NCBI GenBank assembly: GCA_964511385.1 | Contig: CAZEFE010000006.1 | Span: 124,001 to 188,000 of the forward strand | Reading direction: 5' to 3' | Length of the DNA stretch: 64,000 bases | Source: CAILHX01 sp964511385 | GTDB lineage: Bacteria > Pseudomonadota > Gammaproteobacteria > Burkholderiales > Methylophilaceae | Shown here: in pieces, positions 51,843 to 60,575 of the stretch | Numbering within the stretch: position 1 is the first letter of the stretch | Layout: every line of letters starts with the position of its first letter | The notes under the pieces: generated by a model | The model's database searches: none | Told to the model about the DNA's origin: nothing | What the model saw: the letters and a program-made list of their open reading frames with translations, nothing else | Program-made: the position numbers and the translations under genes

Positions 51843-52973
51843 TTATTTCAGCAGTTTTTCCAGGGTAATGCGGTAAGTGTCTTTCAGCGGGTCAATATCA
51901 GCGACACCTACGCACTCATTCAGCTTGTGGATGGTGGCGTTGAGCGGGCCGAATTCGATCACCTGCGGGCAGATGTCGGCGATGAAGCGGCCATCGGAGG
52001 TGCCACCCGTGGTGGATAACTCCGGAACCACGCCGTAGGCTTGCTGGATAGCTTCGGAGATGGCTTCCACCAGGTTGCCGCGCGGCGTGATGTAGGGCGG
52101 CGAATACTCCCATTCCAGATCGTAGCTGAGCGTATGCCGGTCAAGAATTTCGTGAACGCGTTGTTTCAGGTTGGCTTCCGTGCTGCCTTGGCCGTTGAGT
52201 TCCGGGCAGAACCGGAAATTGAACAGGATCACCACTTCACCTGGCACCACGTTGGTCGCACCCGTTCCGCCATTGATATTGGAAATCTGCCAGGAGGTGG
52301 GCGGGAAATACTCGTTGCCGTTGTCCCACACGGTTTTCGCCAGTTCGGCAATGGCGGGGGCGGCCAGGTGGATCGGGTTCTTCACCAGATGCGGGTAGGC
52401 GATATGGCCCTGGATGCCCTTGACCTTGAGCGCGCCGGATAGCGAGCCGCGACGGCCATTCTTGATCATGTCGCCGACCACCTTGTTGGAGGTGGGTTCG
52501 CCGACGATGCAGTAATCCATCAGTTCGCCGCGCGCTTGCAGGGCTTTGACCACTTTTACCGTGCCATCCACCGCGATACCTTCCTCGTCGGAGGTAATCA
52601 GCAGACCGATGGAACCGGGCAGGTCGGTTGGCAATTCTTCCAGCGCAACCACAAACGCGGCGATGGAGGTTTTCATGTCCGCCGCGCCGCGGCCATACAG
52701 CATGCCATCGCGGATGGTGGGCTCGAACGGCGGGCTCACCCATTGTGCTTCCGGTCCGGTGGGCACCACGTCGGTATGCCCGGCGAACACGACCAGCGGG
52801 CCGGTTGTGCCGCGCCGCGCCCAGAAGTTGTCCACGTTGCCGAAACGCATGCGTTCGATCTTGAAGCCCAGTTTTTCCAGGCGCTCGATCAGGATTTCCT
52901 GGCAGCCGGCATCGTCCGGCGTTAGCGAGCGGCGGGCAATCAGTTGTTTGGCGAGTTCCAAGGTTTTGCTCAT
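51843..52973 (-). CDS. dapE: Succinyl-diaminopimelate desuccinylase
   Basis: DapE removes succinate from N-succinyl-diaminopimelate in lysine and cell wall synthesis. The 376-aa M20 metalloenzyme has the first zinc ligand in VVFAGHTDVVPTGP near residue 70, the acidic pair in LLITSDEEGIAVDG near 137, and a C-terminal histidine in the segment LNATIHKLNECVG. It pairs with dapD at 35.1 kb. Gene order yffB-dapE-prmB on the minus strand with short gaps indicates one operon; yffB next to dapE is also seen in E. coli. Confidence 0.97.
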   Translation of the reverse strand: MSKTLELAKQLIARRSLTPDDAGCQEILIERLEKLGFKIERMRFGNVDNFWARRGTTGPLVVFAGHTDVVPTGPEAQWVSPPFEPTIRDGMLYGRGAADMKTSIAAFVVALEELPTDLPGSIGLLITSDEEGIAVDGTVKVVKALQARGELMDYCIVGEPTSNKVVGDMIKNGRRGSLSGALKVKGIQGHIAYPHLVKNPIHLAAPAIAELAKTVWDNGNEYFPPTSWQISNINGGTGATNVVPGEVVILFNFRFCPELNGQGSTEANLKQRVHEILDRHTLSYDLEWEYSPPYITPRGNLVEAISEAIQQAYGVVPELSTTGGTSDGRFIADICPQVIEFGPLNATIHKLNECVGVADIDPLKDTYRITLEKLLK

Positions 52974-53012
52974 GGTGACCTCATGTTGAATCGGGTGCTT
53001 CTTGGGGCTGGG

Positions 53013-53360
53013 TCAAATACTTGACGCGTAGGCGGCTTCATCAAAGCCGAGCTGGATCATAGCGCCATCCCGCTCCAATACCGGACGCTTGATGACGGAA
53101 GGTTTTTCCAGCATCAGCGCGATGGCCGACGCGTTGTCGGTGACAGCGGTTTTGGCTGCATCGGGGAGCCCGCGCCAGGTCATCCCTGCGCGATTCACCA
53201 GTTTTTCCCAAGGCGCCTGGGTTAACCAGCGTGCGAGCAACGCTGCATCCACACCGTCTTTCCTGAAATCGTGAAAGGTATAAGCCACGCCTTTGGCGTC
53301 CAGCCAGGCGCGGGCCTTTTTGACGGTGTTGCAGTTGGGGATGCCGTAAAGTTTGAGCAT
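53013..53360 (-). CDS. yffB: ArsC/Spx-family thioredoxin-fold protein (YffB)
   Basis: The 115-aa product begins MLKLYGIPNCNTVKKARAWL; the CxxxK segment is the ArsC-type active site with one cysteine. It ends with the family pattern SVIKRPVLERDG. The neighbour dapE is the usual partner of yffB. The family has a thioredoxin fold and is related to arsenate reductases and Spx; glutathione-dependent reductase activity is reported for some, but its physiological role is unclear. Confidence 0.9.
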   Translation of the reverse strand: MLKLYGIPNCNTVKKARAWLDAKGVAYTFHDFRKDGVDAALLARWLTQAPWEKLVNRAGMTWRGLPDAAKTAVTDNASAIALMLEKPSVIKRPVLERDGAMIQLGFDEAAYASSI

Positions 53361-53362
53361 GG

Positions 53363-53397
53363 GAAAGAAAAAACCGCATCACCTAGATGCGGTTTTT
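53363..53397 (-). terminator. Intrinsic terminator after the DHH-family gene
   Basis: AAAAACCGCAT (53369-53379) and ATGCGGTTTTT (53387-53397) form an 11-bp stem with a 7-base loop. On the minus strand the stem is followed by TTTTTCTTTCCC. It is 20 bp after the DHH gene stop and just before the yffB start. Confidence 0.85.
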
Positions 53398-53417
53398 GGT
53401 CTGGTTAACGGTAACGA

Positions 53418-54353
53418 TCAGCCGTCCGCACGGATCTTGGAGATCAGCGTGTGCAGGACCGCGTCGGCCTGATCGTTAGTCACCTGGCAGGTGCCGGCCG
53501 CATTATGGCCGCCGCCGCCGTGCTTCAGCATCAGTTCGCCGATGTCGGTCTTGGAGGTACGGTTGATGATGGACTTGCCGACGGCAAACACGGTGTTCTG
53601 CTTCTGCACGCCCCACAACACGTGGATGGAGATGTTGGTGTCGGGGTACATCGCGTAGATCATGAAGCGGTTGCCGGCGTAGATGGTTTCTTCGTTGCGC
53701 AGGTCCAGCACCACCACGTTGCCATGCACCTTGGAACAACGGGTGATCTGGTCGATGAACTTGTCTTCATGCTCGTAATAGAGTTCGACGCGTTCCTTGA
53801 CGTCCGGCAGTTCCATGATTTCTTCAATGCTGTGGTCGCGGCAGTACTTGATCAGGTCCATCATCAGCGCATAGTTGGAAATGCGGAACTCGCGGAAGCG
53901 GCCCAGGCCGGTGCGCGAGTCCATCAGGAAGTTCAGCAGCACCCAGTGGGTTGGGTTCAGGATTTCCGCCTTGGTGAACTGCGCGGAGTCGGCCTTGTCC
54001 ACCGCGTCCATCATTTCGTCCCATTCTGCCGGGAATGCCTTGTGTCCGCCAAAGTGCTCGTACACCACGCGCGCTGCGGAAGGTGCTTCCGGGATGATAA
54101 TGTAATTGGGTTTTTCGCCTGGGTTGCGGATGGTTTCCGACTCGTGATGGTCGAATGCCATGTGTACGCCGTCCACATAGGGCAGATTGGTGGTGATGTC
54201 GTTACCGGTGATGGCGATTTTGCCGTCCTGCATGTCCTTGGGGTGCACGAACACGATTTCGTTGATCAGGTTCAGGTGCTCAAGCAATACTGCGCACACC
54301 AGACCATCGAAGTCGCTACGGGTCACCAACCTAAATTGTTTTTGTTCTGCCAT
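53418..54353 (-). CDS. DHH-family phosphoesterase (NrnA/exopolyphosphatase-like)
   Basis: The 311-aa cytoplasmic protein has the DHH entry motif VTRSDFDGLVCAVL near residue 12, the metal motif HMAFDHHESET near 66, and a DHHA1 C-terminal domain with HGGGGHNAAGT near residue 285. These are shared by nanoRNases, oligoribonucleases and cyclic-dinucleotide phosphodiesterases. The precise substrate (nanoRNA, pAp or polyphosphate) is not resolvable by eye. It has its own terminator, and an 83-bp gap separates it from uup. Confidence 0.87.
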   Translation of the reverse strand: MAEQKQFRLVTRSDFDGLVCAVLLEHLNLINEIVFVHPKDMQDGKIAITGNDITTNLPYVDGVHMAFDHHESETIRNPGEKPNYIIIPEAPSAARVVYEHFGGHKAFPAEWDEMMDAVDKADSAQFTKAEILNPTHWVLLNFLMDSRTGLGRFREFRISNYALMMDLIKYCRDHSIEEIMELPDVKERVELYYEHEDKFIDQITRCSKVHGNVVVLDLRNEETIYAGNRFMIYAMYPDTNISIHVLWGVQKQNTVFAVGKSIINRTSKTDIGELMLKHGGGGHNAAGTCQVTNDQADAVLHTLISKIRADG

Positions 54354-54436
54354 GATTGCCTCTCAGAAATGATCGCGGTTAAGTTTCAGATTCTACCTGC
54401 ATGGAAAATTTTTTGTTAACTTCAGATGCCCTAATT

Positions 54437-56335
54437 TCACTGACGGTTTTCGAGTTCTTCCCAGCGCGCCAAGGCGGCCTCCAGCAGCCCGTCCAGTTCG
54501 GCCAAGCGTTGCTGCATGGCTTTGGCGCGGGGCAGGTCGTCGCGAAACAGGCTGCCGTCGGCGAGCGCCAGGTTGATCTCGGTCTGCTCGTTTTCCAGCG
54601 CCTCGATATTGCCCGGCAGCGCTTCCAGTTCCTTGGTTTCCTTGAAGCTGAGTTTGGATTTGGCCGCCGGCGCGGGTTTCGGCGCGGCTGTCGCAGCCTT
54701 GGGCGTGGCGGGTTTGCTGGCCGCGACCTCGCGCGCTGCCTGGAACCGCTGCCAGTCGTCATAACCGCCGCCGAATTCGGTCAGCACGCCGTTGCCTTCA
54801 AAGGCTATCACCTGCGTCACGGTGTTTTCCAGGAAGGCGCGGTCGTGGCTGACCAGGAACAGCGTACCGCCGAAATCCTGCAACAGTTCTTCCAGCAGTT
54901 CCAGCGTGTCGATGTCGAGGTCGTTGGTCGGTTCGTCCAGCACCAGCACGTTGGCGGGGCGGGCAAACAGGCGCGCCAGCAATAACCGGTTGCGCTCGCC
55001 GCCGGAGAGCGATTTCACCGGTGCGCGGATGCGCTGCGGCGGGAACAGGAAATCTTCCAGGTAGCTCACCACGTGTTTGCGCTCGTCGCCGATCTGCACG
55101 TAATCCGAGCCGGGGCTGATGGTGTCGGCCAGCGTGGCTTCCTCGTTCAACTGTTCGCGCATCTGGTCGAAATACGCCACGGTGATCTTGGTGCCGAGGC
55201 TCACCGTGCCGCTGTCCGGCTGCAGTTCGCCCAGGATCAGCTTGAGCAGCGTTGATTTTCCCGCGCCGTTGGGGCCGAGCAGGCCGATGCGGTCGCCGCG
55301 CAAAATGCGGGTGGAAAAATCCCTGATGATGACGCGGTCGCCAAACGCCTTGCTGACGTGCGTCAACTCCGCCACCAGCTTGCCGGAACGCTCGCCGGCA
55401 TCCAGCGCCAGCTTGACGTTACCCTGGCGCTCGCGGCGCGCGGCGCGCTCCAGGCGCAACTGTTCCAGCCGCCGCACGCGGCCTTCGTTGCGGGTGCGCC
55501 TGGCCTTGATACCCTGGCGTATCCACACCTCTTCCTGCGCCAGTACCTTGTCGAACTTGGCGGCGTGGGTGGCCTCGACTTCCAGCAGCTCGGCCTTTTT
55601 GGCCTGGTAGGCGGTGAAGTTGCCGCTGAATTCGGTGATGTGGCCGCGATCCAGCTCGATAATGCGTGTTGCCAGCCGATCCAGGAAGCGCCGGTCATGG
55701 GTGATGAACAGCAGCGCGCCGTTAAAATCCAGCAGCAGGTTTTCCAGCCATTCAATTGCGGCAAAATCCAGGTGGTTGGTGGGTTCGTCCAGCAGCAGCA
55801 CATCCGGTTCGGCCACCAGCGCGCGCGCCAGCGCCACGCGCTTGCGCCAGCCGCCGGACAGCGTGGCGACCGGCGTATCGGCTGGCAATTCCAGCCGCGA
55901 CAGCACGGTTTCGATGCGCGCCTGCACCTGCCAGCCGTTCTGCGCTTCCAGCTCGTGTTGCAGCGTCTGCATCTGCTCCAGCAGCTTTTCGGTGTCCGCA
56001 TCCGGCTCGGCTATGGCGTGGGAGACGGCGTGATACTCCGTCAGCAGCGTTTTCAGCGGCCCCAGGCCTTCCGCCACCGCCTCGAAAATGGTGTGCGTCA
56101 TATCCAGCGGCGGCTCTTGCGGCACATAAGCCAGGCGCATGCCGGGCGCGCGCCACAATTTGCCGTCATCCAGCTTGGACTCGCCGGCCAGCACTTTCAG
56201 CAGGCTGGATTTACCCGTGCCGTTGCGGCCGATCAGGCCCACGCGCTCGCCCGGATCAAGCTGGAAACTGGCGTGATCGAGCAGGGGCGTGAGGCCGTAA
56301 GCGAGGCTGGCGTTATCGAGCGTGATGTGCGGCAT
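54437..56335 (-). CDS. uup: ABC-F ATPase Uup
   Basis: Uup is a soluble ABC-F protein acting at ribosomes and implicated in stability of tandem repeats and ribosome rescue. The 632-aa protein has two ATPase domains: Walker A GRNGTGKSS near residue 36 and GPNGAGKST near 350, with signatures LSGGW and LSGGE. The inter-domain linker (about 245-310) is basic, and a C-terminal coiled coil with an Ala/Pro/Lys linker (about 535-632) is typical of Uup rather than other ABC-F members. The gene is 21 bp upstream of nothing cotranscribed but follows the parvulin gene in the same direction. Confidence 0.93.
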   Translation of the reverse strand: MPHITLDNASLAYGLTPLLDHASFQLDPGERVGLIGRNGTGKSSLLKVLAGESKLDDGKLWRAPGMRLAYVPQEPPLDMTHTIFEAVAEGLGPLKTLLTEYHAVSHAIAEPDADTEKLLEQMQTLQHELEAQNGWQVQARIETVLSRLELPADTPVATLSGGWRKRVALARALVAEPDVLLLDEPTNHLDFAAIEWLENLLLDFNGALLFITHDRRFLDRLATRIIELDRGHITEFSGNFTAYQAKKAELLEVEATHAAKFDKVLAQEEVWIRQGIKARRTRNEGRVRRLEQLRLERAARRERQGNVKLALDAGERSGKLVAELTHVSKAFGDRVIIRDFSTRILRGDRIGLLGPNGAGKSTLLKLILGELQPDSGTVSLGTKITVAYFDQMREQLNEEATLADTISPGSDYVQIGDERKHVVSYLEDFLFPPQRIRAPVKSLSGGERNRLLLARLFARPANVLVLDEPTNDLDIDTLELLEELLQDFGGTLFLVSHDRAFLENTVTQVIAFEGNGVLTEFGGGYDDWQRFQAAREVAASKPATPKAATAAPKPAPAAKSKLSFKETKELEALPGNIEALENEQTEINLALADGSLFRDDLPRAKAMQQRLAELDGLLEAALARWEELENRQ

Positions 56336-56356
56336 GGGGCGGTTGCAGGCTCCGGT

Positions 56357-57205
56357 TTACTTGGCAGGCGCCTTGGCTGCCGGCGTGGCGCCCACGATTT
56401 CGATCTTGGCCTTGGCCTTGAGTTCATCCAGCTGCTTTTGCAGGTTCTGCTGCTGGATATGCTTGGTCAGGTTGGCTTTTACATCCTCAAATGCCGGCGG
56501 CTTGATCGCCCTGGAATCTTCCAGCACGATCACGTGGTAGCCGAACTGGGTCTGTACCGGCTGTTCGGTGAACTTGCCTTTTTCCAGCTTGCTTACGGCA
56601 GTGCTGAATTCCGGCACCATGCTTTTCAGGTCGAACCAGCCCAGGTCGCCGCCGGTTTCCCTGGAGCCGGGGTCCTGGGATTTTTCCCTGGCCAGCTTTT
56701 CAAAAGCGCTCGCGTCTTTTTTCAGTTGGGCGATGATGTCCCGGGCTTCGGCTTCCGTGGCGACGAGGATGTGGCGCGCCTTGTATTCGGTGCCTGCCGC
56801 TTCGGCGGAGAGTTTGTCGTATTCGGCCTTCAGCGTGCTGTCACTGACCGGGTTGTTCTTGAAGTAATCCGCAACATAGGCGTTGGCCAGGGCGGATTGC
56901 TTGATCACCTCGACTTGTTCCTTGAATTCGGGCGTCTTGTCCAGGCCTTTCTTGACCGCTTCATCGGCGACCAGCATTTGTATCGCCAGCTGCTCGACGA
57001 TGGCTTTCCTGGCTTCCGGCGTGTCCGCACGCCCACCGCTTTGTTTGGCGATCAGGTCGACGCTGAGTTTGCTGATGGGTTTGCCGTTGACGGTGGCGGC
57101 GGCTTCCAGCTTGGAGGCCTGCTTGCTGTCGTCGGCGTTGCAGGCGCTAAGCACCAGCAGGGAAATGGTGCTGACCAGGAAAATTCTGGATTTGGAGAAT
57201 GGCAT
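56357..57205 (-). CDS. PpiC/parvulin-type peptidyl-prolyl isomerase lipoprotein
   Basis: The 282-aa periplasmic protein has a lipoprotein signal with lipobox LLVLSAC (cysteine near 22). A SurA-like helical region (about 35-130) precedes a parvulin domain (about 140-235), with YKARHILVATEAEARDII and GGDLGWFDLKSMVPEF then FGYHVIVLED. It should assist folding of exported or outer membrane proteins. It precedes uup by 21 bp in the same direction. The EpsD-like layout without an exopolysaccharide cluster argues for a general chaperone. Confidence 0.9.
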   Translation of the reverse strand: MPFSKSRIFLVSTISLLVLSACNADDSKQASKLEAAATVNGKPISKLSVDLIAKQSGGRADTPEARKAIVEQLAIQMLVADEAVKKGLDKTPEFKEQVEVIKQSALANAYVADYFKNNPVSDSTLKAEYDKLSAEAAGTEYKARHILVATEAEARDIIAQLKKDASAFEKLAREKSQDPGSRETGGDLGWFDLKSMVPEFSTAVSKLEKGKFTEQPVQTQFGYHVIVLEDSRAIKPPAFEDVKANLTKHIQQQNLQKQLDELKAKAKIEIVGATPAAKAPAK

Positions 57206-57280
57206 GGTGTTTCCTTAAAAGGGAGGTGGAAAGAAATTGCGGAGGCTTGAGATATAAAACCCCGGATACTAAATGCGCGG

Positions 57281-59281
57281 TCACTTGTTAAGCAAGGCTT
57301 TCATTTGCGCGATGCGGTTAGCCGCGTTGGCCTTGCGGTCTTCCGGGCTGGCATCGGAGGCTTTGCCGGCGTGGCGGATATCGTCGGACGGCAGTTCGTC
57401 CAGGAAGCGGCTGGGTTCGCACGGCTCCCAGTCGCCGGCGCGCTTGCGTTTCTTGCAATAGGTCAGGGTCAGCGATTTTTGCGCGCGGGTAATGCCCACG
57501 TACATCAGCCGCCGCTCTTCCTCGATCCCGGTTTCATCCAGGCTTTCACCAATGCTTGAATGGTGCGGCAGGATGCCTTCTTCCACGCCAATCAGGAACA
57601 CGTGGCCGAATTCCAGCCCCTTGGCGGCATGCAGGGTGGAAAGCTTGACCGCGTCGGGCTCGGCTTCCTCGCGGCCTTCCAGCATGCTCATCAGCGCCAC
57701 GGTCTGCGTCAGTTGCAGCAGGTTGGTTTCGTCGGCTTCGCCTTTTCTGGTCAGCCAGCCGACAAAGTCCATGACGTTGCCCCATTTGGCCTCGGCGGCG
57801 CGCGGTTCTTCGCTGTCGTACAAAAACGCTTCGTAGCCGATGGCGTTGAGCAGATCCTGCAGCACTTCGCCCGCCGGGTCTTTGGGCGCGCGCTCCTGCA
57901 TGCGGCTGATAAAGTTGCAAAAGGTCAGCAGGTCTTCCAGCTGTGCCTTGCCGATGTCGTGCTGGAACACCGGTTCATAAGCCGCTTCGAACAGGGAAAT
58001 ATGCTGTTTGGCGGCGTATTCGCCCAGGCGCTCCAGCGTGGTGTTGCCGATGCCCTTGCGCGGCGTGGTGGCGGCGCGGATAAAGGCGGGATCGTCGTCC
58101 TCGTTGGCGATCAGGCGCAAGTAACTGATGAGGTCCTTGATCTCGGCGCGGTCGAAAAACGAGGTGCCGCCGCTGACGGTATAGGGGATTTTCTGGTTGC
58201 GCAGTTGCTGCTCAATCAGCCGCGCCTGGTGGTTGCCGCGGTAGAGGATGGCATAATCCAGATATTTGGTGCGGTGCTCGAACTTGTGCGCCATCAGCTT
58301 CATCGCCACCATTTCCGCCTCGTGTTCTTCGTCCTTGGCCGGGGTAATCTGGATCGGATCGCCGATACCTAAATCGCTCCACAGCTTTTTCTCGAACAGC
58401 TTGGGATTGTTGGCGATGACGTGGTTGGCCGCGCGCAGGATGCGCACCGTGGAGCGGTAGTTCTGTTCCAGCTTGATCACCTTTAACTGCGGGAAATCCT
58501 GCGTCAACTGATGCAGGTTTTTCACGTCCGCGCCGCGCCAGGCATAAATCGCCTGGTCGTCGTCGCCCACCGCGGTAAACATGCCCTCCGGCCCTGTCAG
58601 TTGCCGCACCAGCCGGTACTGGCAGGCATTGGTGTCCTGATATTCGTCGATCAAGAGGTAACGCAGCTTCATCTGCCACTTGTGCAGCGCATCGCGGTGC
58701 TGCTCGAACAGTTCCACCGGCAGGCGGATCAGGTCGTCGAAATCCACCGCCTGGTAGGCTTTTAACGCCTGCTGGTAAAGCTGGTAGATTTTGGCGGCGG
58801 CGTGGGTGTGTTCTTCATCAGCGTTTTTCAGGGCCTGATCCGGCGTCAGAAAAGCGTTTTTCCACTGCGAAATCTGCCACTGCGTGCGTTTCAGCAACTG
58901 CTTGTCGGTGGTGGCGAGGATGTCGGCCAGCGTCTTGAAGCTGTCGGCGGCATCGAGGATGGAAAAACGCGGCTTGTACCCTAGAAGCTGTGCTTCCGCC
59001 CGCAAAATGTGCAGCCCCAGCGAGTGGAAGGTGGTGACGGTCAAGCCCTTGCTTGGCTTGCCTTCCAGCAGATGCCCCACGCGCTCCTGCATCTCGCGCG
59101 CCGCCTTGTTGGTGAAGGTGATGGCGGCGATGTTGCGCGCTTCATAACCGTTCTCGATCAAATGCGCGATTTTGTGCGTGATGACGCGGGTCTTGCCGCT
59201 ACCGGCGCCGGCCAGCACCAGCAGCGGGCCGTCCAGGTATTTCACTGCTTCGCGTTGGGGGTCGTTGAGCTTGGATAACAT
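57281..59281 (-). CDS. rep: ATP-dependent DNA helicase Rep
   Basis: Rep is a superfamily 1 3'-5' helicase that clears proteins ahead of replication forks. The 666-aa product starts MLSKLNDPQREAV; a 30-residue upstream extension is low-quality and not family-like. Helicase motifs: I GAGSGKTRVITHK near residue 25, II DEYQDTNACQYRLV, III AVGDDDQAIYAWRGA, IV QNYRST, and VI ERRLMYVGITRAQKSL. Similarity in order and length (E. coli Rep 673 aa) favours Rep over UvrD. It is divergent from the diguanylate cyclase gene. Confidence 0.95.
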   Translation of the reverse strand: MLSKLNDPQREAVKYLDGPLLVLAGAGSGKTRVITHKIAHLIENGYEARNIAAITFTNKAAREMQERVGHLLEGKPSKGLTVTTFHSLGLHILRAEAQLLGYKPRFSILDAADSFKTLADILATTDKQLLKRTQWQISQWKNAFLTPDQALKNADEEHTHAAAKIYQLYQQALKAYQAVDFDDLIRLPVELFEQHRDALHKWQMKLRYLLIDEYQDTNACQYRLVRQLTGPEGMFTAVGDDDQAIYAWRGADVKNLHQLTQDFPQLKVIKLEQNYRSTVRILRAANHVIANNPKLFEKKLWSDLGIGDPIQITPAKDEEHEAEMVAMKLMAHKFEHRTKYLDYAILYRGNHQARLIEQQLRNQKIPYTVSGGTSFFDRAEIKDLISYLRLIANEDDDPAFIRAATTPRKGIGNTTLERLGEYAAKQHISLFEAAYEPVFQHDIGKAQLEDLLTFCNFISRMQERAPKDPAGEVLQDLLNAIGYEAFLYDSEEPRAAEAKWGNVMDFVGWLTRKGEADETNLLQLTQTVALMSMLEGREEAEPDAVKLSTLHAAKGLEFGHVFLIGVEEGILPHHSSIGESLDETGIEEERRLMYVGITRAQKSLTLTYCKKRKRAGDWEPCEPSRFLDELPSDDIRHAGKASDASPEDRKANAANRIAQMKALLNK

Positions 59282-59383
59282 GAGGGCGGCAAGTTTACCG
59301 GCTGGAGGACATTCCGTATAGGCGGCGTTGGTGATTTCGGGCACAATCGCAGCGCAATTTTTGTAGCCCACCCGGATATTTCA

Positions 59384-60559
59384 ATGAATCTCGATTTGCG
59401 CACCATGCTGGTAATGATCGCTTTGCTGACCCTGATGCTTTCCGGGCTACTGGCGTTGGCTGGGCTGCATGCGGGAACCATCCGTGGTACCCGTCAATGG
59501 GCCTTGGCCAGCTTGTGCATCAGCCTGGGGATGATCGCCTCCATCAACCAGACGCTGACGCCGACCAGTTGGGCGCTGGTCAGCGGAGCCGGCCTGCTGG
59601 CGGCCGGGCTGGGCCTGCAATACGACGGCATCCGTGCGTTCAAGGAAGAACGCTATGACCGGAGGGTTATCCTGGCTACCGTCGGCGTGGTGTTCGCACA
59701 GACGACCTGGTTCACTCTCATCCATCCGGATATTGCACTGCGCGCGATTACTAATTCAGTAGTATTCGCGCTGATGTGCGCCGCCTGCGCCAGGGCGTTG
59801 CTGATCCGTATCAAGCCGCCGCTGCGCACCGCCTACTGGTTCACCGGCACCGCTTTCGCGGTATTCGCGCTGGTGTTCGTTGCCCGCGCCGGGGTGATCG
59901 CTGCTGCGCAGCCGGGAACCTATGGCCTGTATTCGCCCATGGTGATCAATCCCGTGACCTTTTTTGCCGGCAGCGTCACCCAACTGTGCCTGACGTTCGG
60001 GTTCGTGCTGATGCTGAACTACCGGCTGGCGACAGAATTGCAGCAACTGGCCGCGCACGACCCGCTGACCGGCGCCTTCAACCGGCGCAGCCTGGAGAAA
60101 GAGGGGGAGCGCTTGCTGGCACGGTGCGCGCGCACTGGCGATACCCTGGCCGTGATGATGCTGGACGTGGACCATTTCAAGAGCATCAACGACCGGTTTG
60201 GGCACATGGTGGGGGACGAGGTGCTGGTTCGCCTGGTGCAACTGGCACAAGGATCGATCCGGACTGCGGACTACTTTACCCGATACGGCGGCGAGGAATT
60301 CTGCATCCTGCTGCCGTCTTCCACGGAGAGCGACGTGATGGGACTGGCCGAGCGCCTGCGCCAGCACTATGCCGAACTGGCCATGGAATTCGGCGACGAA
60401 ATCCTGCACAGCACCATCAGCATCGGCGTTGCCGATTCCAACCACACCGGCCTGGAACTGCCGGCCCTGCTGGCTGCCGCCGACCAGGCGCTGTATTGCG
60501 CCAAACACGAGGGCAGGAACCGCGTGGTTGGCTTTTCGCGCATGGAGAGGGCAGTATGA
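59384..60559 (+). CDS. Membrane diguanylate cyclase with intact I-site
   Basis: The 391-aa protein has seven or so hydrophobic helices in residues 5-215 and a C-terminal GGDEF domain (about 225-390). The active site reads GGEEF with DPLTGAFNRR and MLDVDHFKSIND. Five residues before GGEEF lies RTAD, an RxxD inhibitory site, so product feedback by c-di-GMP is likely. It would make c-di-GMP in response to a membrane signal. It lies just upstream of recQ; its stop precedes the recQ start by 16 bp. Confidence 0.93.
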   Translation: MNLDLRTMLVMIALLTLMLSGLLALAGLHAGTIRGTRQWALASLCISLGMIASINQTLTPTSWALVSGAGLLAAGLGLQYDGIRAFKEERYDRRVILATVGVVFAQTTWFTLIHPDIALRAITNSVVFALMCAACARALLIRIKPPLRTAYWFTGTAFAVFALVFVARAGVIAAAQPGTYGLYSPMVINPVTFFAGSVTQLCLTFGFVLMLNYRLATELQQLAAHDPLTGAFNRRSLEKEGERLLARCARTGDTLAVMMLDVDHFKSINDRFGHMVGDEVLVRLVQLAQGSIRTADYFTRYGGEEFCILLPSSTESDVMGLAERLRQHYAELAMEFGDEILHSTISIGVADSNHTGLELPALLAAADQALYCAKHEGRNRVVGFSRMERAV

Positions 60560-60575
60560 ACCGGGGCGCCAGCCG

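Noticed and set aside
55358..57250. 630-codon plus-strand ORF across uup and the isomerase gene
   Set aside because: It spans two genes on the other strand that both have full family motifs, and its product has no domain signature.
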